In this document: piece by piece, positions 43,477-52,501 of the stretch
Layout of the letters: every line of letters begins with the position of its first letter
How positions within the stretch are numbered: position 1 is the first letter of the stretch
Assembly: GCA_964371785.1 (NCBI GenBank)
Contig: CAYJOL010000001.1
Span: forward strand, 529,442-593,441
Reading direction: 5' to 3'
Origin: CAVQCT01 sp964371785
GTDB lineage: Bacteria; Zixibacteria; MSB-5A5; GN15; FEB-12
Length of the DNA stretch: 64,000 nt
Position numbers and translations under genes: made by a program
Notes under the pieces: model-generated
Told to the model about the DNA's origin: nothing
Seen by the model: the letters and a program-made list of their open reading frames with translations, nothing else
Databases searched by the model: none

Positions 43477-43989
43477 CTATGCCCGTATCTGTACCCAGTT
43501 GCGCGCCGGGAAAATCTCCAACTCGTCGCTGATATTATCGATCGCCTCAACCAGATTCTTCCAGCTCACCAGATTTCTGGCCTTACCGGCCGGTAACCAG
43601 CGAAATTCGGCGTTTTCCTCGGAAAGAACAACCTCGGCATTTTCCGGCACTACCGCCACGATGAGCGGCAGAATCCAGATCGCATCAAATTCCGGTTCAT
43701 AGAAATGAACCAGATACTCCGATGCCCACATGCTCTGAGGTTTTAGGTCGGTTTCTTCCTTCAACTCCCGGACCACGACCTGCGCCACGGTCTCGTGGCC
43801 GTGCTTGCCACCAGTCATAAATCCCCAGTAGCCGCCATATGATTCCGTCTCGGCTCGCTTAAGCACCAGGAATTTCCAACCGTCGTAGTCCTTTTTTACC
43901 ACGGCGACATTCACACCGGGAGATTCAATCTTTATGTTCGTACGCTCCAACATGGGCACATCAATCTCTTTTTGCTTTTGATTAGTCAT
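43477..43989 (-). CDS. Nudix hydrolase
   Basis: Nudix-family hydrolase of 170 residues. The Nudix box is G-GKHGH-E-TVAQVVV-REL-KEETDL; the usual glycine of the last part is aspartate. The stretch YWGFMTGGKHGHE precedes it and FRWLPAGKARNLVSWKNL follows it, as in hydrolases that clean up nucleotides. Length and motif fit small sanitising enzymes such as dihydroneopterin triphosphate-type hydrolases, but the substrate cannot be told. It lies between panD and panC. Confidence 0.88.
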   Translation of the reverse strand: MTNQKQKEIDVPMLERTNIKIESPGVNVAVVKKDYDGWKFLVLKRAETESYGGYWGFMTGGKHGHETVAQVVVRELKEETDLKPQSMWASEYLVHFYEPEFDAIWILPLIVAVVPENAEVVLSEENAEFRWLPAGKARNLVSWKNLVEAIDNISDELEIFPARNWVQIRA

Positions 43990-44072
43990 ACTGTCAATTA
44001 ACAGTCAAATTTCTCCGCGTCAACCCTAATTCAACAATTTGGAGAATTCAGGACGAAGCACACCTGAATCGA

Positions 44073-44918
44073 TTACGACAGTCTCATATTGTCAATGAGA
44101 CGCACCCCGTGAACCTTCACCGCCAGCGAGCACACGGTGCCTGAGGCGACCCGGTCAACGGGCTGCAGGGTATCGAGATTCGTGAAGGCGATATAGTCGA
44201 TCGAGGCTCCGGCGAAAGTTGCCAGAATTGCCTTCCGCATCTCAGCCTCGATCTGACTGGAACGCTTTTCCCCGGCTTTAACGAGTGCTTTGGCGCGCAT
44301 AAGACCGCGGTAGAGGCAGAGCGCATCAGGACGTTGCTCGGGAGAGAAGTATTTGTTTCGCGATGACATGGCGAGGCCGTCTTTCTCGCGCACTGTCGGC
44401 GCAATAATGAACTTGATCGGATAACCCAGGTCTCGCGTCATCTGCCGAAGAACAATCGCCTGCTGGTAATCCTTCATGCCGAATACGGCAACGTCAGGAC
44501 GAATAATATTGAACAGCTTGGCGACTATCGTGGTTACCCCACGAAAATGGGTCGGGCGAACTGAACCTTCCAGCGTCCTTGTCAACTCCTCGACCGTGAC
44601 ATACGTTTGAAAATCTGGCGGATAGATTTCTTCAGCCCTGGGGATAAAGACTACATCGCCGCCGGCCGATTGAATCTTGCGGACATCACCCTTCTCATCA
44701 CGCGGATACCTGGAGAGGTCTTCAGTGGGCGCGAACTGAGCTGGGTTGACGAAAATTGAAGTAACGACGATGTCCGAATGCTTCTTGGCCTTTTCGATGA
44801 GTGACAGGTGTCCCTGATGCAGAAACCCCATTGTGGGGATCAGGCCGATAGTTTTGCCCTCGCCGACAGCTTGCCGTGCGAACTTCTGCATTTTGGAGAT
44901 CGAGCGGATTATCGTCAT
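44073..44918 (-). CDS. panC: Pantothenate synthetase PanC
   Basis: Joins pantoate and beta-alanine with ATP. PTMGFLHQGHLSLIEKAKK contains the HxGH motif, IFVNPAQFAPTEDLSRYPR and FGMKDYQQAIVLRQMTRDL are the substrate regions, and the flexible loop AMSSRNKYFSP is the KMSKS-like motif. Length is 281 residues. The ATG is 28 bases after the upstream gene's stop. Confidence 0.96.
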   Translation of the reverse strand: MTIIRSISKMQKFARQAVGEGKTIGLIPTMGFLHQGHLSLIEKAKKHSDIVVTSIFVNPAQFAPTEDLSRYPRDEKGDVRKIQSAGGDVVFIPRAEEIYPPDFQTYVTVEELTRTLEGSVRPTHFRGVTTIVAKLFNIIRPDVAVFGMKDYQQAIVLRQMTRDLGYPIKFIIAPTVREKDGLAMSSRNKYFSPEQRPDALCLYRGLMRAKALVKAGEKRSSQIEAEMRKAILATFAGASIDYIAFTNLDTLQPVDRVASGTVCSLAVKVHGVRLIDNMRLS

Positions 44919-44946
44919 GGTAGAATCAAGCGAGTTACCTGTGGCA

Positions 44947-46089
44947 TTACTCCACTTTCTCCGAAGGTCCTATCTCGCCGTTCATGAACGGCGCGACTTG
45001 TTCTTCTTCAAAAAACAGCGGCTCTTCATCGGAGATTTTGTATTCGTCCTTGATATACCGGATAGCGACATACGTGCGCGCCTGCGCGGTGCTAATGATT
45101 GCCAGGAAATAGCCGATAATAGAAGCGAAGACGACGAACAACATGAAGGCCATAACTCCCCCGGGGACTGATCCGGCGCCTCCGCGCGCTAACGGGGATA
45201 AGGACACCGACCAGTCGACACCGGGGAAGATGTTAAACGTCTGTCTCACCAAATCCGTGTTCAGTGGCAGATGTGATAACCCGGACCGTACCAGAAGTTC
45301 CAATTTCTCTCCCCCGCCCAGCGAGGACGCCCAGACGATGAACTGGACCGCCCGATAGGCAAAATAAGCATAGACGAAACTGCACAGTTTTGCCGCCGCC
45401 AGTGAGTACACCGTATAAAGGATCCATCTCACCGGCTGGCGAATCACGGTTGAGAATGTCTCCAGGATCGCATTAAACGCTTCCCCTTTGCGCTCAGCGG
45501 CGGCCACCGCAGGCAATAGAATAATCGATATTTGAAACACGGCAAATATGAAGACCGTGAAAATCGCAATTATGAATCCGGGCATGACGAAAAAGACAGC
45601 AAAAATCCAGTCACCAATAAACGGTATGCGGCAGATAAGCCCAAATATGGCAAAGAGCGCCACAATGAAGAGAATGAACAGAACAATCGCAAGCTCCGAG
45701 AGAAAAATCTGGCTGAAGCGTTTGAAGCTGAAACGCATGGCCGCGAACGGCGAGAAAAATCGATTCCCTCTGGTGGCTTCCATCTCAATGGCCGCCACTG
45801 AAAACATCCCCAGCATCGCGCACAGAACTGCCCCAATCACACCAATCCCCGCGCTGATCTGAGCCCATGTGCTCGCGTACACGAACTTGTACAACGGCAA
45901 AAGACCATAGACCGAGAATACCAGTCCAACCCGTTCACCCTCGATCGCTAGCGCGATATACGTGAAGATATCGTAGAACAGCAGGCCGAGGCACAGAAAA
46001 AGCGTCATCACCAGAATACGTTTGGCTGACAGCGCCTTGGCCGGCGCCCAGAGCACATCCTTGAAATTGAAATGCGGTTGATTGTCCAT
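44947..46089 (-). CDS. Uncharacterised multi-span membrane protein
   Basis: A 380-residue membrane protein with about six spans: AKRILVMTLFLCLGLLFY region, then IGVIGAVLCAMLGMFSVAA, ELAIVLFILFIVALFAIFGL, IFAVFFVMPGFIIAIFTVFI, and two more before the acidic C-terminal tail (EEPLFFEEEQ). I recognise no family motif. The pattern of a long loop between spans 2 and 3 and the acidic tail resembles general bacterial envelope proteins of unknown function. It is the first gene of the panC group, preceded by the gene-free stretch 46090-46500. Confidence 0.7.
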   Translation of the reverse strand: MDNQPHFNFKDVLWAPAKALSAKRILVMTLFLCLGLLFYDIFTYIALAIEGERVGLVFSVYGLLPLYKFVYASTWAQISAGIGVIGAVLCAMLGMFSVAAIEMEATRGNRFFSPFAAMRFSFKRFSQIFLSELAIVLFILFIVALFAIFGLICRIPFIGDWIFAVFFVMPGFIIAIFTVFIFAVFQISIILLPAVAAAERKGEAFNAILETFSTVIRQPVRWILYTVYSLAAAKLCSFVYAYFAYRAVQFIVWASSLGGGEKLELLVRSGLSHLPLNTDLVRQTFNIFPGVDWSVSLSPLARGGAGSVPGGVMAFMLFVVFASIIGYFLAIISTAQARTYVAIRYIKDEYKISDEEPLFFEEEQVAPFMNGEIGPSEKVE

Positions 46090-46177
46090 CGGGTAAAAAG
46101 TAGCCGTCAGCGGTTAGTGAAGTCAAGTGAATAAAATCGGAGCCGGATTTGGTTTTGATGCCGAGGTCGCAACACCC

Positions 46178-46204
46178 CTCCCCGCAATGACAGGGATGGA
46201 ACGA
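46178..46204 (+). repeat. Partial copy of the right end of the inverted-repeat element
   Basis: CTCCCCGCAATGACAGGGAT and the bases up to 46204 match 46371-46397 (CTCCTCGCAACGACAGAGAT and following) with about four differences over 27 bases, both on the plus strand. It looks like a second, truncated copy of the element next to it. Confidence 0.5.
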
Positions 46205-46251
46205 TCACAAGTACCGGGGCCCTGTGTTTTGATTCACCCCCCCGAGGGCGA

Positions 46252-46384
46252 GTCATTGCGAGGCGGCCATCACACCGATTGATGTGAAGCCGTCGCAATC
46301 TCAGCTTTACATTCAAAAGACGAAACCCAGATTGCGACGTCGCGATGTCACGCTATCGCATGTCTTAACGCTCCTCGCAACGAC
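46252..46384. repeat. 133-base nested inverted-repeat element (MITE- or REP-like)
   Basis: The ends GTCATTGCGAGG (46252-46263) and CCTCGCAACGAC (46373-46384) are inverted repeats with one mismatch. Inside them GCCGTCGCAATCT (46289-46301) and AGATTGCGACGTC (46329-46341) are a second inverted pair with one mismatch. Each arm also contains a small hairpin (CATCA...TGATG and GCGAT...ATCGC). No coding capacity. It resembles the GCGACG-rich dispersed repeats of many bacterial genomes. Confidence 0.65.
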
Positions 46385-46500
46385 AGAGATGGAATGAATT
46401 TACTGAAATCGGGCAGCCCACGTCAGTGAAGTGCGGCGGTGGTCATTCCGACCGCCAGGTTGGTATCCAAACGCCGCAGGCCCGAATACCCCGTTGCTCC

Positions 46501-47493
46501 CTACATGTGAAACTCGAGTACATCGGTGTCGGAGAGCTGGAAATCGTTTTGCACCCGCTGACCATCGAACTTCCCTGCCCCCCAAATACGGGCAAATTTG
46601 AGGTTCTTGGCAAAATCCTTGTGTAACGTAGTGGCGGCCAACTCGACTGTGGCACCGATAGGCAGGATGATCGGATCCTTGTAGTCCGGGTCGTGGCCGA
46701 CCGGCTTGGTGTACACGCGTATGATACCGAGTGAATCAAAGAGCGCTCGTTTGAATGCGTTCATCATGTCATCATCGATAATCGAGGTGGGGACAATAAC
46801 AAATCCGGGAAACAACTCACCGAGCTTTTGCAGATTCTGCCCGACAACTTCGTACATTTTATGGCCGCATATGATAGTCCGCTTGTAGGCGTAGCGCGGA
46901 TCCTCCGGCTTTTCATCCGCATGTGGCTTCAGGACGATGTGCTTCTCGTCGAGCAGGCCGATGATAAACTTGAGGTCATCGATCATGGTCGCTGCGGCAA
47001 GGTCCGCCACCAGCACCACCGTATCCGCGTTCCTGATCAGACCGGAGAGGTAGGTCTCGTAGAGGTCCGGCGCGATCGGCGGGGTGTCTATGAGTTGAAT
47101 CTGGATCGTCTCGAAGGGCATCATGCCGGTCAATGGCTCGCGAGTAGTGAATGGATAGTCCGCGACCTCGGGCTTGGCCGATGTCAATACGTCGACCAGC
47201 GATGATTTTCCGCTATTGGGCGGTCCGATAAGAATGACCTGCCCGGCGCCTTCCTTTTCGATATGATCATGGGTGACCGTCTGTCGTGCGCCATGTGATT
47301 TGCTCCCCTGCTCAAGCTGCTGTCTTAGTTTCGAAATCTTGGTCTTCATGTCCGCCTGCAGCTTGTCAGTGCCCTTATGCTTGGGCATCATCGTCAACAG
47401 CTCTTCGGCCAGGCGAAGCTTCTCGCGGGTATCCCGCTCATTGCGGAACTGGCGCTCCAGTTCATAGTATTGTGGCGGTAAGTTTGCAGGCAT
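46501..47493 (-). CDS. DRG/OBG-like GTPase with TGS domain
   Basis: A 330-residue GTPase of the Obg-HflX/DRG group. The N-terminal helical region MPANLPPQYYELERQFR and HKGTDKLQADMKTKISKLRQ is typical of the DRG-like branch. The G1 loop is LIGPPNSGKSSLVDVL, G3 is IQLIDTPPIAP; G4 is not canonical NKxD (region VLKPHADEKP). The C-terminal TGS domain includes IIRVYTKPVG and DFAKNLKFARIWGAGKFDGQ. It probably binds ribosomes or RNA. The branch is known best from archaea and eukaryotes but occurs in some bacteria. Confidence 0.8.
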   Translation of the reverse strand: MPANLPPQYYELERQFRNERDTREKLRLAEELLTMMPKHKGTDKLQADMKTKISKLRQQLEQGSKSHGARQTVTHDHIEKEGAGQVILIGPPNSGKSSLVDVLTSAKPEVADYPFTTREPLTGMMPFETIQIQLIDTPPIAPDLYETYLSGLIRNADTVVLVADLAAATMIDDLKFIIGLLDEKHIVLKPHADEKPEDPRYAYKRTIICGHKMYEVVGQNLQKLGELFPGFVIVPTSIIDDDMMNAFKRALFDSLGIIRVYTKPVGHDPDYKDPIILPIGATVELAATTLHKDFAKNLKFARIWGAGKFDGQRVQNDFQLSDTDVLEFHM

Positions 47494-47573
47494 ATCTTAA
47501 ATTAATATCCTTGAATAGAAATGACAAGCCCCAGAGTGCGCTTCGATGAGTCTCCGGAAATGACAGCCGGCGG

Positions 47574-48746
47574 CTACCGGCGATATTTGCGAACGATTCC
47601 CGCTATTTCTTCGCACACGTAATCGACGTCGGTCAATCGAAGATACGGGTGAAGCGGCAGGGTTACGACGCTTTTGCCCATCTGCGCGGCCACCGGATAG
47701 TCCGATGATCTGAGTGCCAACGCCTTGCGGTAGAACGACAACTCGAATATCGGCTTATAATGAACCCCACACTCCACTCCCTGCTCGGCCATCAGCTCGA
47801 TAAACTTGTTACGGCTGATTTTGAGTGAAGACAAATTCAGTCTGATTATAAACAGATGCCACCCGTGCCGGTACTCCTTCTCTTCGACTGGCAATCCGAC
47901 AGAGTCGTAAAGGTCAAACAGATTCTTCTGGTACCGAGCGGCCAGACTGGAGCGTACCGCCTGCTCCTGTTCGAATACCGACAGCTGACCCAACCCTACC
48001 GCCGCATTGAGTTCCGACATGTTTCCTTTGAAACCTGGCGAAACTACATCGTATTCCCACTTCCCCGTTTTTTTCCTCTGGTACCCCGTGCTGGTCAATC
48101 CATGACGGGAGAAGAGGCGAATACGGTCGATGGTCTGTTTCCGCGATGACAGGACCATACCGCCTTCGCCACACACGAGGTTCTTGGTCGCGTGAAAAGA
48201 GATTACGGAAAGGTCTGAGTACGATGATACGGAGTTCCCCTTGTAGGCGGCGCCAATCGAATGCGCATTATCAGCGACAAGGGGAATGCGACCATTGCGA
48301 CAAATCTTGCGTAATGCGGAATAGTCTGCCGGATATCCGCCGATATCCACCGGCATGACGGCGGCGGTCCGCCTGGAGATTCTTGTCTGGACTGCACTCG
48401 GGTCGATATTCAGTGAAAACGGATCAATATCCGCAAACACCGGTCGCGCGCCCGTGGCGAGAATCGCTTCGATTGTTGCCACAAAAGTGAACGGAGTCGT
48501 AATTACCTCTTTCCCCTTTTCGGCGCCTGCCGCGGCCAATGCTAGCTGAAGACCCGTGGTGGCCGAACCGACCGCAACACCATAGCGCACGCCTGTTAGC
48601 CGACAGACAGCCTGCTCGAACACGGCGACTTTTGGCCCGGCCGATAACCAGCCGGATTTGAGACTCTCATTCACCGATGCTATCGCGGCTTTCGAGAGTC
48701 TCAGGTCATACAAAGCTATTCTCTTATGAACTCTTTTTCCGCTCAC
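47574..48746 (-). CDS. DegT/DnrJ/EryC1-family sugar aminotransferase
   Basis: PLP-dependent aminotransferase of 390 residues for a nucleotide sugar. VNESLKSGWLSAGPKVAVFE at the start, GSATTGLQLALAA, ITTPFTFVATIEAIL, DNAHSIGAAYKG and the PLP lysine in SFHATKNLVCGEGG are the family set. A GTG start at 48746 overlaps the downstream end of the next gene by 23 bases. It is the last gene of the exopolysaccharide locus. The closest logic is an ArnB- or WecE-like role; the sugar is unknown. Confidence 0.9.
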   Translation of the reverse strand: MSGKRVHKRIALYDLRLSKAAIASVNESLKSGWLSAGPKVAVFEQAVCRLTGVRYGVAVGSATTGLQLALAAAGAEKGKEVITTPFTFVATIEAILATGARPVFADIDPFSLNIDPSAVQTRISRRTAAVMPVDIGGYPADYSALRKICRNGRIPLVADNAHSIGAAYKGNSVSSYSDLSVISFHATKNLVCGEGGMVLSSRKQTIDRIRLFSRHGLTSTGYQRKKTGKWEYDVVSPGFKGNMSELNAAVGLGQLSVFEQEQAVRSSLAARYQKNLFDLYDSVGLPVEEKEYRHGWHLFIIRLNLSSLKISRNKFIELMAEQGVECGVHYKPIFELSFYRKALALRSSDYPVAAQMGKSVVTLPLHPYLRLTDVDYVCEEIAGIVRKYRR

Positions 48747-49794
48747 GAATCAACCTTTCGTAGAGATCTATCATCATATCCAGCGATTTCTCCCAGGTAT
48801 AGTTCGCCTTGACAAATTCATATCCGGCCCGGCCCATCCGCGTCATGGTGTCCGGCTCTCCGGCAAGCTTGATTATGGCATCTGCCAGCGGGATCACATC
48901 GCCCGGCGGCACAAGGATGCCGGTCTCGCCATCGACCACTACTTCGGGGATCCCCCCGATTCTTGAGGCGATCACCGGTCTTCCGGACGCCGAGGCATCG
49001 AGTGCCGCCACCCCGAACGCTTCGCGGAGTGACGGCATTATCATCATATGATGCTTTGCGATGAACGCGTTAATATCTTTGTTGTCGATCTGGCCGGTGA
49101 GCGTGACGTTTTTCTGCAGGTCGAGATCGACCATCATTTTGATTATCAGTTCGGTCGCTTCTCCTTCACTCGCGATGCTCACCTGTACATCGGGAATCTT
49201 CTTTTTCACCCGTGCAATTGCCCGCAATAGTACGTCCGGACCATAAATCATCTTATGGTTCTTGATGAAGCAGAGCCTGAGCGGAGGCAACGGTGGCAGC
49301 GCCGTGATAGCATCGGGCACATTCACACCGAACGGTATGACGCAAATTTTCCTCTCGGTCGCGGGCGCGACCTTGATGACTGCGTCACGGAGATTCCGGC
49401 TCGTGGCGGCAATCGCGTCGGCCTTTCGGAGGGTCCGTTTGATTACCGCTTTGAACAGCGGATTATCCGGCAAATCTACAACATCGGTTCCCCAGACAGA
49501 GACGACCGAGGGCCTGAAACCGGTCCGAACGAGCCAAATGCCGAAGCCGGCGGCGTAATGGACATTTATGATATCCGGCCGAAATTTCTTTGCCTCCGCG
49601 GCGGCCAGTCCGGCATACTTGAAATAGGCAAACTTTCCTGTACGCGGCAGGTTAACGGTCTCGATCCCCTGAATGGGGTCATCGCCTAGCGAAATCACTT
49701 TCACCTGCACCCCGCGGCTGGTCAGCCCGCGCGCCCATCGCTGTACGTGGACCGACCCGGACCACCCGAATATAACGACTCGTTTTACTTCCAC
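48724..49794 (-). CDS. Glycosyltransferase, GT4 family
   Basis: GT4 glycosyltransferase of 356 residues. It opens with VVIFGWSGSVHVQRWARGL, then DIINVHYAAGFGIWLV and VWGTDVVDLP; the donor-binding half has MIMPSLREAFGVAALDASAS and GRPVIASRIGGIPEVVVDGE, including the E-x7-E type motif. A long frame to 50439 exists, but the additional 215 residues are the mirror of the plus-strand epimerase gene and lack motifs; I take the GTG at 49794. It resembles the enzyme at 18809-19927. Confidence 0.88.
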   Translation of the reverse strand: MEVKRVVIFGWSGSVHVQRWARGLTSRGVQVKVISLGDDPIQGIETVNLPRTGKFAYFKYAGLAAAEAKKFRPDIINVHYAAGFGIWLVRTGFRPSVVSVWGTDVVDLPDNPLFKAVIKRTLRKADAIAATSRNLRDAVIKVAPATERKICVIPFGVNVPDAITALPPLPPLRLCFIKNHKMIYGPDVLLRAIARVKKKIPDVQVSIASEGEATELIIKMMVDLDLQKNVTLTGQIDNKDINAFIAKHHMMIMPSLREAFGVAALDASASGRPVIASRIGGIPEVVVDGETGILVPPGDVIPLADAIIKLAGEPDTMTRMGRAGYEFVKANYTWEKSLDMMIDLYERLIRERKKSS

Positions 49795-49886
49795 TTTGAT
49801 GAAATCTACCTGCTTCCTTTTCTGATCCGTACAAGCTAACAGAACAGCCGCCTTAACACAAGTCCCCTCTGGGCTTTCAAAAATGC

Positions 49887-49915
49887 TTTCCCCCTCCCGC
49901 CATCCGGCGTATATT
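49887..49915 (+). promoter_or_regulatory. Possible promoter of the C5-epimerase-like gene
   Basis: TATATT at 49910-49915, five of six matches to the -10 box, stands 17 bases after a weak TTTCCC (49887-49892). The promoter-like region before 63434 has the same build (TTTCCA, 17, TATATT). The -35 match is poor, so the assignment is tentative. Confidence 0.3.
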
Positions 49916-49946
49916 GCCGACTGAAAACGATGCTTCGAAAGGCACA

Positions 49947-50894
49947 ATGTCCTCACTCTCAGAGAAAATAGCCAATCTGTTGGAATATGCCGGTGTGCGT
50001 TCGGCCAGCTACTACCATGCCCACACGCCGAAGGCATATGATGCCAACGATCCGCTGCCGTACTTCGTCGATGAATCGAGGCGGGCGGATTACCGTGGTC
50101 CGCACGACGACAATGGCCTTCCCTTATATGTCTATGGAGGCAAACCGATTTACCTGCCGGTTTTTCTCTGCTTCTGGGGACTCGGGCACCTTGACCTCTT
50201 TCGAAAGACAAGTCGCCAGGAACACCTTGATAACTTCTTGAAGGTCGTCGGCTGGCTGACCCAAAACCAGCGTGCCGAGGGCGACTGGCTGACACCGACT
50301 CCGATGAAAAAATTCGGCCTCCTGAAGCCTTTCCCATCCGCCATGGTTCAGGGACTTGCGGTCTCCTGTCTTGTGCGCGGGTATCATATCGCCAACGATC
50401 AACCTCTTCTGCATTCGGCAGTCGAGGCGTTAAAGCCATTTCACAAAGAAGTTCTCGACGGTGGTGTTACCAGCTATCATGAAGGATTGAAATTCTTCGA
50501 AGAATATCCAGCACATCCATCGCACCACGTATTGAACGGTTTTATCTATGCACTCTGGGGCCTGCACGATCTGGCCAGAACGGGAGACGAAGATGCCCAT
50601 CGATTATATAATGACGGTGTCGGGACGCTGGAAGCGTGGCTTCCCAGGTACGACCTGGGCTATTGGTCGTTGTATCATCTTTCTGGCGGTCTACGTAATC
50701 CGGCGACTATTCATTACCATCGACTCCATGTGGACCAGCTCGATGTCATGATGACATTAACGGGGAATCCGTTGATTGCCGAATATCACGATCGATGGCA
50801 GGGATATCTGGACAGCCCGCTGGGTGCCTTGCGGACCCTGCCGGCCAAACTGCGCTGGCGGATGTTCTATGCTCCGACGATTCCCCCACAGTAA
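49947..50894 (+). CDS. D-glucuronyl C5-epimerase-like protein
   Basis: Plus-strand gene of 315 residues, from the ATG at 49947 with AAAGG upstream; a TTG at 49914 is less likely. The sequence fits the C-terminal domain of glucuronyl C5-epimerases: GDWLTPTPMKKFG, MVQGLAVSCLVRGYHIANDQ, EALKPFHKEVLDGGV, HHVLNGFIYALWGLHDLART and GYWSLYHLSGGLRNPATIHY followed by HRLHVDQLDVM. In heparin/heparan and alginate-like pathways this fold turns glucuronate to iduronate. No signal peptide is seen. It lies head to head with the GT4 gene and inside the polysaccharide locus. Confidence 0.75.
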   Translation: MSSLSEKIANLLEYAGVRSASYYHAHTPKAYDANDPLPYFVDESRRADYRGPHDDNGLPLYVYGGKPIYLPVFLCFWGLGHLDLFRKTSRQEHLDNFLKVVGWLTQNQRAEGDWLTPTPMKKFGLLKPFPSAMVQGLAVSCLVRGYHIANDQPLLHSAVEALKPFHKEVLDGGVTSYHEGLKFFEEYPAHPSHHVLNGFIYALWGLHDLARTGDEDAHRLYNDGVGTLEAWLPRYDLGYWSLYHLSGGLRNPATIHYHRLHVDQLDVMMTLTGNPLIAEYHDRWQGYLDSPLGALRTLPAKLRWRMFYAPTIPPQ

Positions 50895-50898
50895 TCAG

Positions 50899-52467
50899 CT
50901 AATCAGCCTTTGAGGGAGATAACCTGCGTTTGAGGATGTCAAACATCCGATGCAGTTCTCTAATTCTCAGCAAATATGCAGTAAGCATATAGAAGCCGGC
51001 GCCCAGCAGGCCGTAAACAGTGAGTCGAATAAAGACACGGAGAAGCGAGGTTGAGGTATCTATCGGCCAGATTATCCTCAATACGACCCAGAATCCGGCA
51101 GTAAGAGCCAGGGCGATGAGCACTTTGAACAGCGAATCACCCAGTAGCTTATCAGCACTGAACCTCAGTATCCGCCCCAGGTCGACCGTCATGATAATAC
51201 ACCCGGCCAGCCAGGTTATCGCGGTGGCCAAAGCCAGGCCGTTCTGCTCCATCGGTCCTACCAGTATATAACTCAACACGATCTTCACCACCAGCATGCC
51301 GGAGAGGATTGCGCCGAGTCGAAACAGCGTAAGTCCGCCATAGTAGAACTTTATCTGAAAAACATAGATTGAGTAAAAGACCACACCGAGCGCGAAATAC
51401 ATGAACGGACTCGATGTTAAATTGAGCGATGTAGTATCGAACGCTCCCCTTTCGAACGCAACTTTCACGAGTTCAGTCGAAAATATTATGCAGGCGACCG
51501 CAATAAGGCCCATAACGAATATGATCATGCGAATCGAATCGCGGTAAAGCCGCAACAATCGTTCACGTTGATCGGGCGCGGAAAAATCAGAAATCCACGG
51601 AAATGATGCCTGAGTGAAGGCCACGACAAACATCCCGGTCGGTATATGAATCAGGAAGGTTGCATAGCGAAGCGCCGCGATCTGCCCTTGACCGAGATAC
51701 AGCACGGCCAGGTATCTATCCACAACCGGGTAAATCAGGGCGATGCTTTCGATCGCCGCGATTGAAATGGTCACCTTGAGCACATACTGCATAGTCGCCG
51801 GATACAGATGGGTGAACGAGGTCGGACGGATAAGCTTGAAGGCGAAATATCCGTTGTACACGGTAAGAACCGCGGAGGCGGCCAGCCAGCCGTAGGCCAG
51901 GGAGGCTATCTTGTACGAATCGTATAGCCAGAGAATCAACGCCAGAATTATAATGTTAACGATGATCGTCGAGGCCGCCGGGACCACGAACTGCTTCTTC
52001 TCAAATAGCCAGCTTCGGAAGTACGCTTCCATTCCTCGGAAGAACACGAAGGGAGCTACTATGGAGAGGAGGCTGACAGCAAGACTATGCTCCTCGGCTG
52101 CTATCGTAGGCGCCATCCAGGCAATGATCCCGTGACGGAAAACATATAGCAGGGTCGACAATGCGGCGAACAGGACAAAGAAGACAACCAGGCCGCTCCA
52201 GAAGACGCCGGACTCTTCGTCATGCTGTTTCAAATTGTGTCGCCGCAGCGACGGCATAAGCGCCATTGGAAGCGCGGCGAACACTATGAACGTGATAAGT
52301 TCGGGAACGGTAAACGCGATAATGAATATGTCAAGGGTTGAGCTTGTTCCAAAATACCCGGCGATCATCGCCTCGCGCGCATATCCGAACACCCGGCTGA
52401 GTATGCTCGTACCGATAGTAATGACCGATGCGGTGACCAGAGACTGTTTGGCAAGTTGAGAATTCAA
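50899..52467 (-). CDS. MurJ/Wzx-type lipid-linked oligosaccharide flippase
   Basis: MviN/MurJ-superfamily membrane protein of 522 residues with 13-14 spans. The N-terminus LVTASVITIGTSILSRVFGYAREAMIAGYFG (cited in parts: SRVFGYAREAMIAGYFG) is the MurJ family hallmark, followed by YFRSWLFEKKQF and GQIAALRYATFLIHIPTGMF. The murJ function is usually fulfilled elsewhere; placement inside the polysaccharide locus suggests it flips lipid-linked repeat units. It begins at a TTG (52467). The stop is 5 bases from the plus-strand epimerase end. Confidence 0.88.
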   Translation of the reverse strand: MNSQLAKQSLVTASVITIGTSILSRVFGYAREAMIAGYFGTSSTLDIFIIAFTVPELITFIVFAALPMALMPSLRRHNLKQHDEESGVFWSGLVVFFVLFAALSTLLYVFRHGIIAWMAPTIAAEEHSLAVSLLSIVAPFVFFRGMEAYFRSWLFEKKQFVVPAASTIIVNIIILALILWLYDSYKIASLAYGWLAASAVLTVYNGYFAFKLIRPTSFTHLYPATMQYVLKVTISIAAIESIALIYPVVDRYLAVLYLGQGQIAALRYATFLIHIPTGMFVVAFTQASFPWISDFSAPDQRERLLRLYRDSIRMIIFVMGLIAVACIIFSTELVKVAFERGAFDTTSLNLTSSPFMYFALGVVFYSIYVFQIKFYYGGLTLFRLGAILSGMLVVKIVLSYILVGPMEQNGLALATAITWLAGCIIMTVDLGRILRFSADKLLGDSLFKVLIALALTAGFWVVLRIIWPIDTSTSLLRVFIRLTVYGLLGAGFYMLTAYLLRIRELHRMFDILKRRLSPSKAD

Positions 52468-52501
52468 AAAAGGGCCCTCAGAGATTTGGCGGTGATAGAT
52501 A

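Larger units (their letters stand above)
46090..46500. other. Gene-free stretch with repeats
   Basis: About 410 bases between two minus-strand genes. No supported gene; frames here are short and without motifs. It holds an inverted-repeat element at 46252-46384 and a direct repeat of its right end at 46178-46204. Confidence 0.6.

Noticed and set aside
43990..44005. Palindrome-like CTGTCAATTAACAG before the Nudix gene
   Set aside because: Imperfect at the centre; it coincides with the weak promoter already noted.
49795..50439. N-terminal extension of the GT4 gene to 571 residues
   Set aside because: The extra 215 residues are read from the reverse of the C5-epimerase gene and have no glycosyltransferase features.
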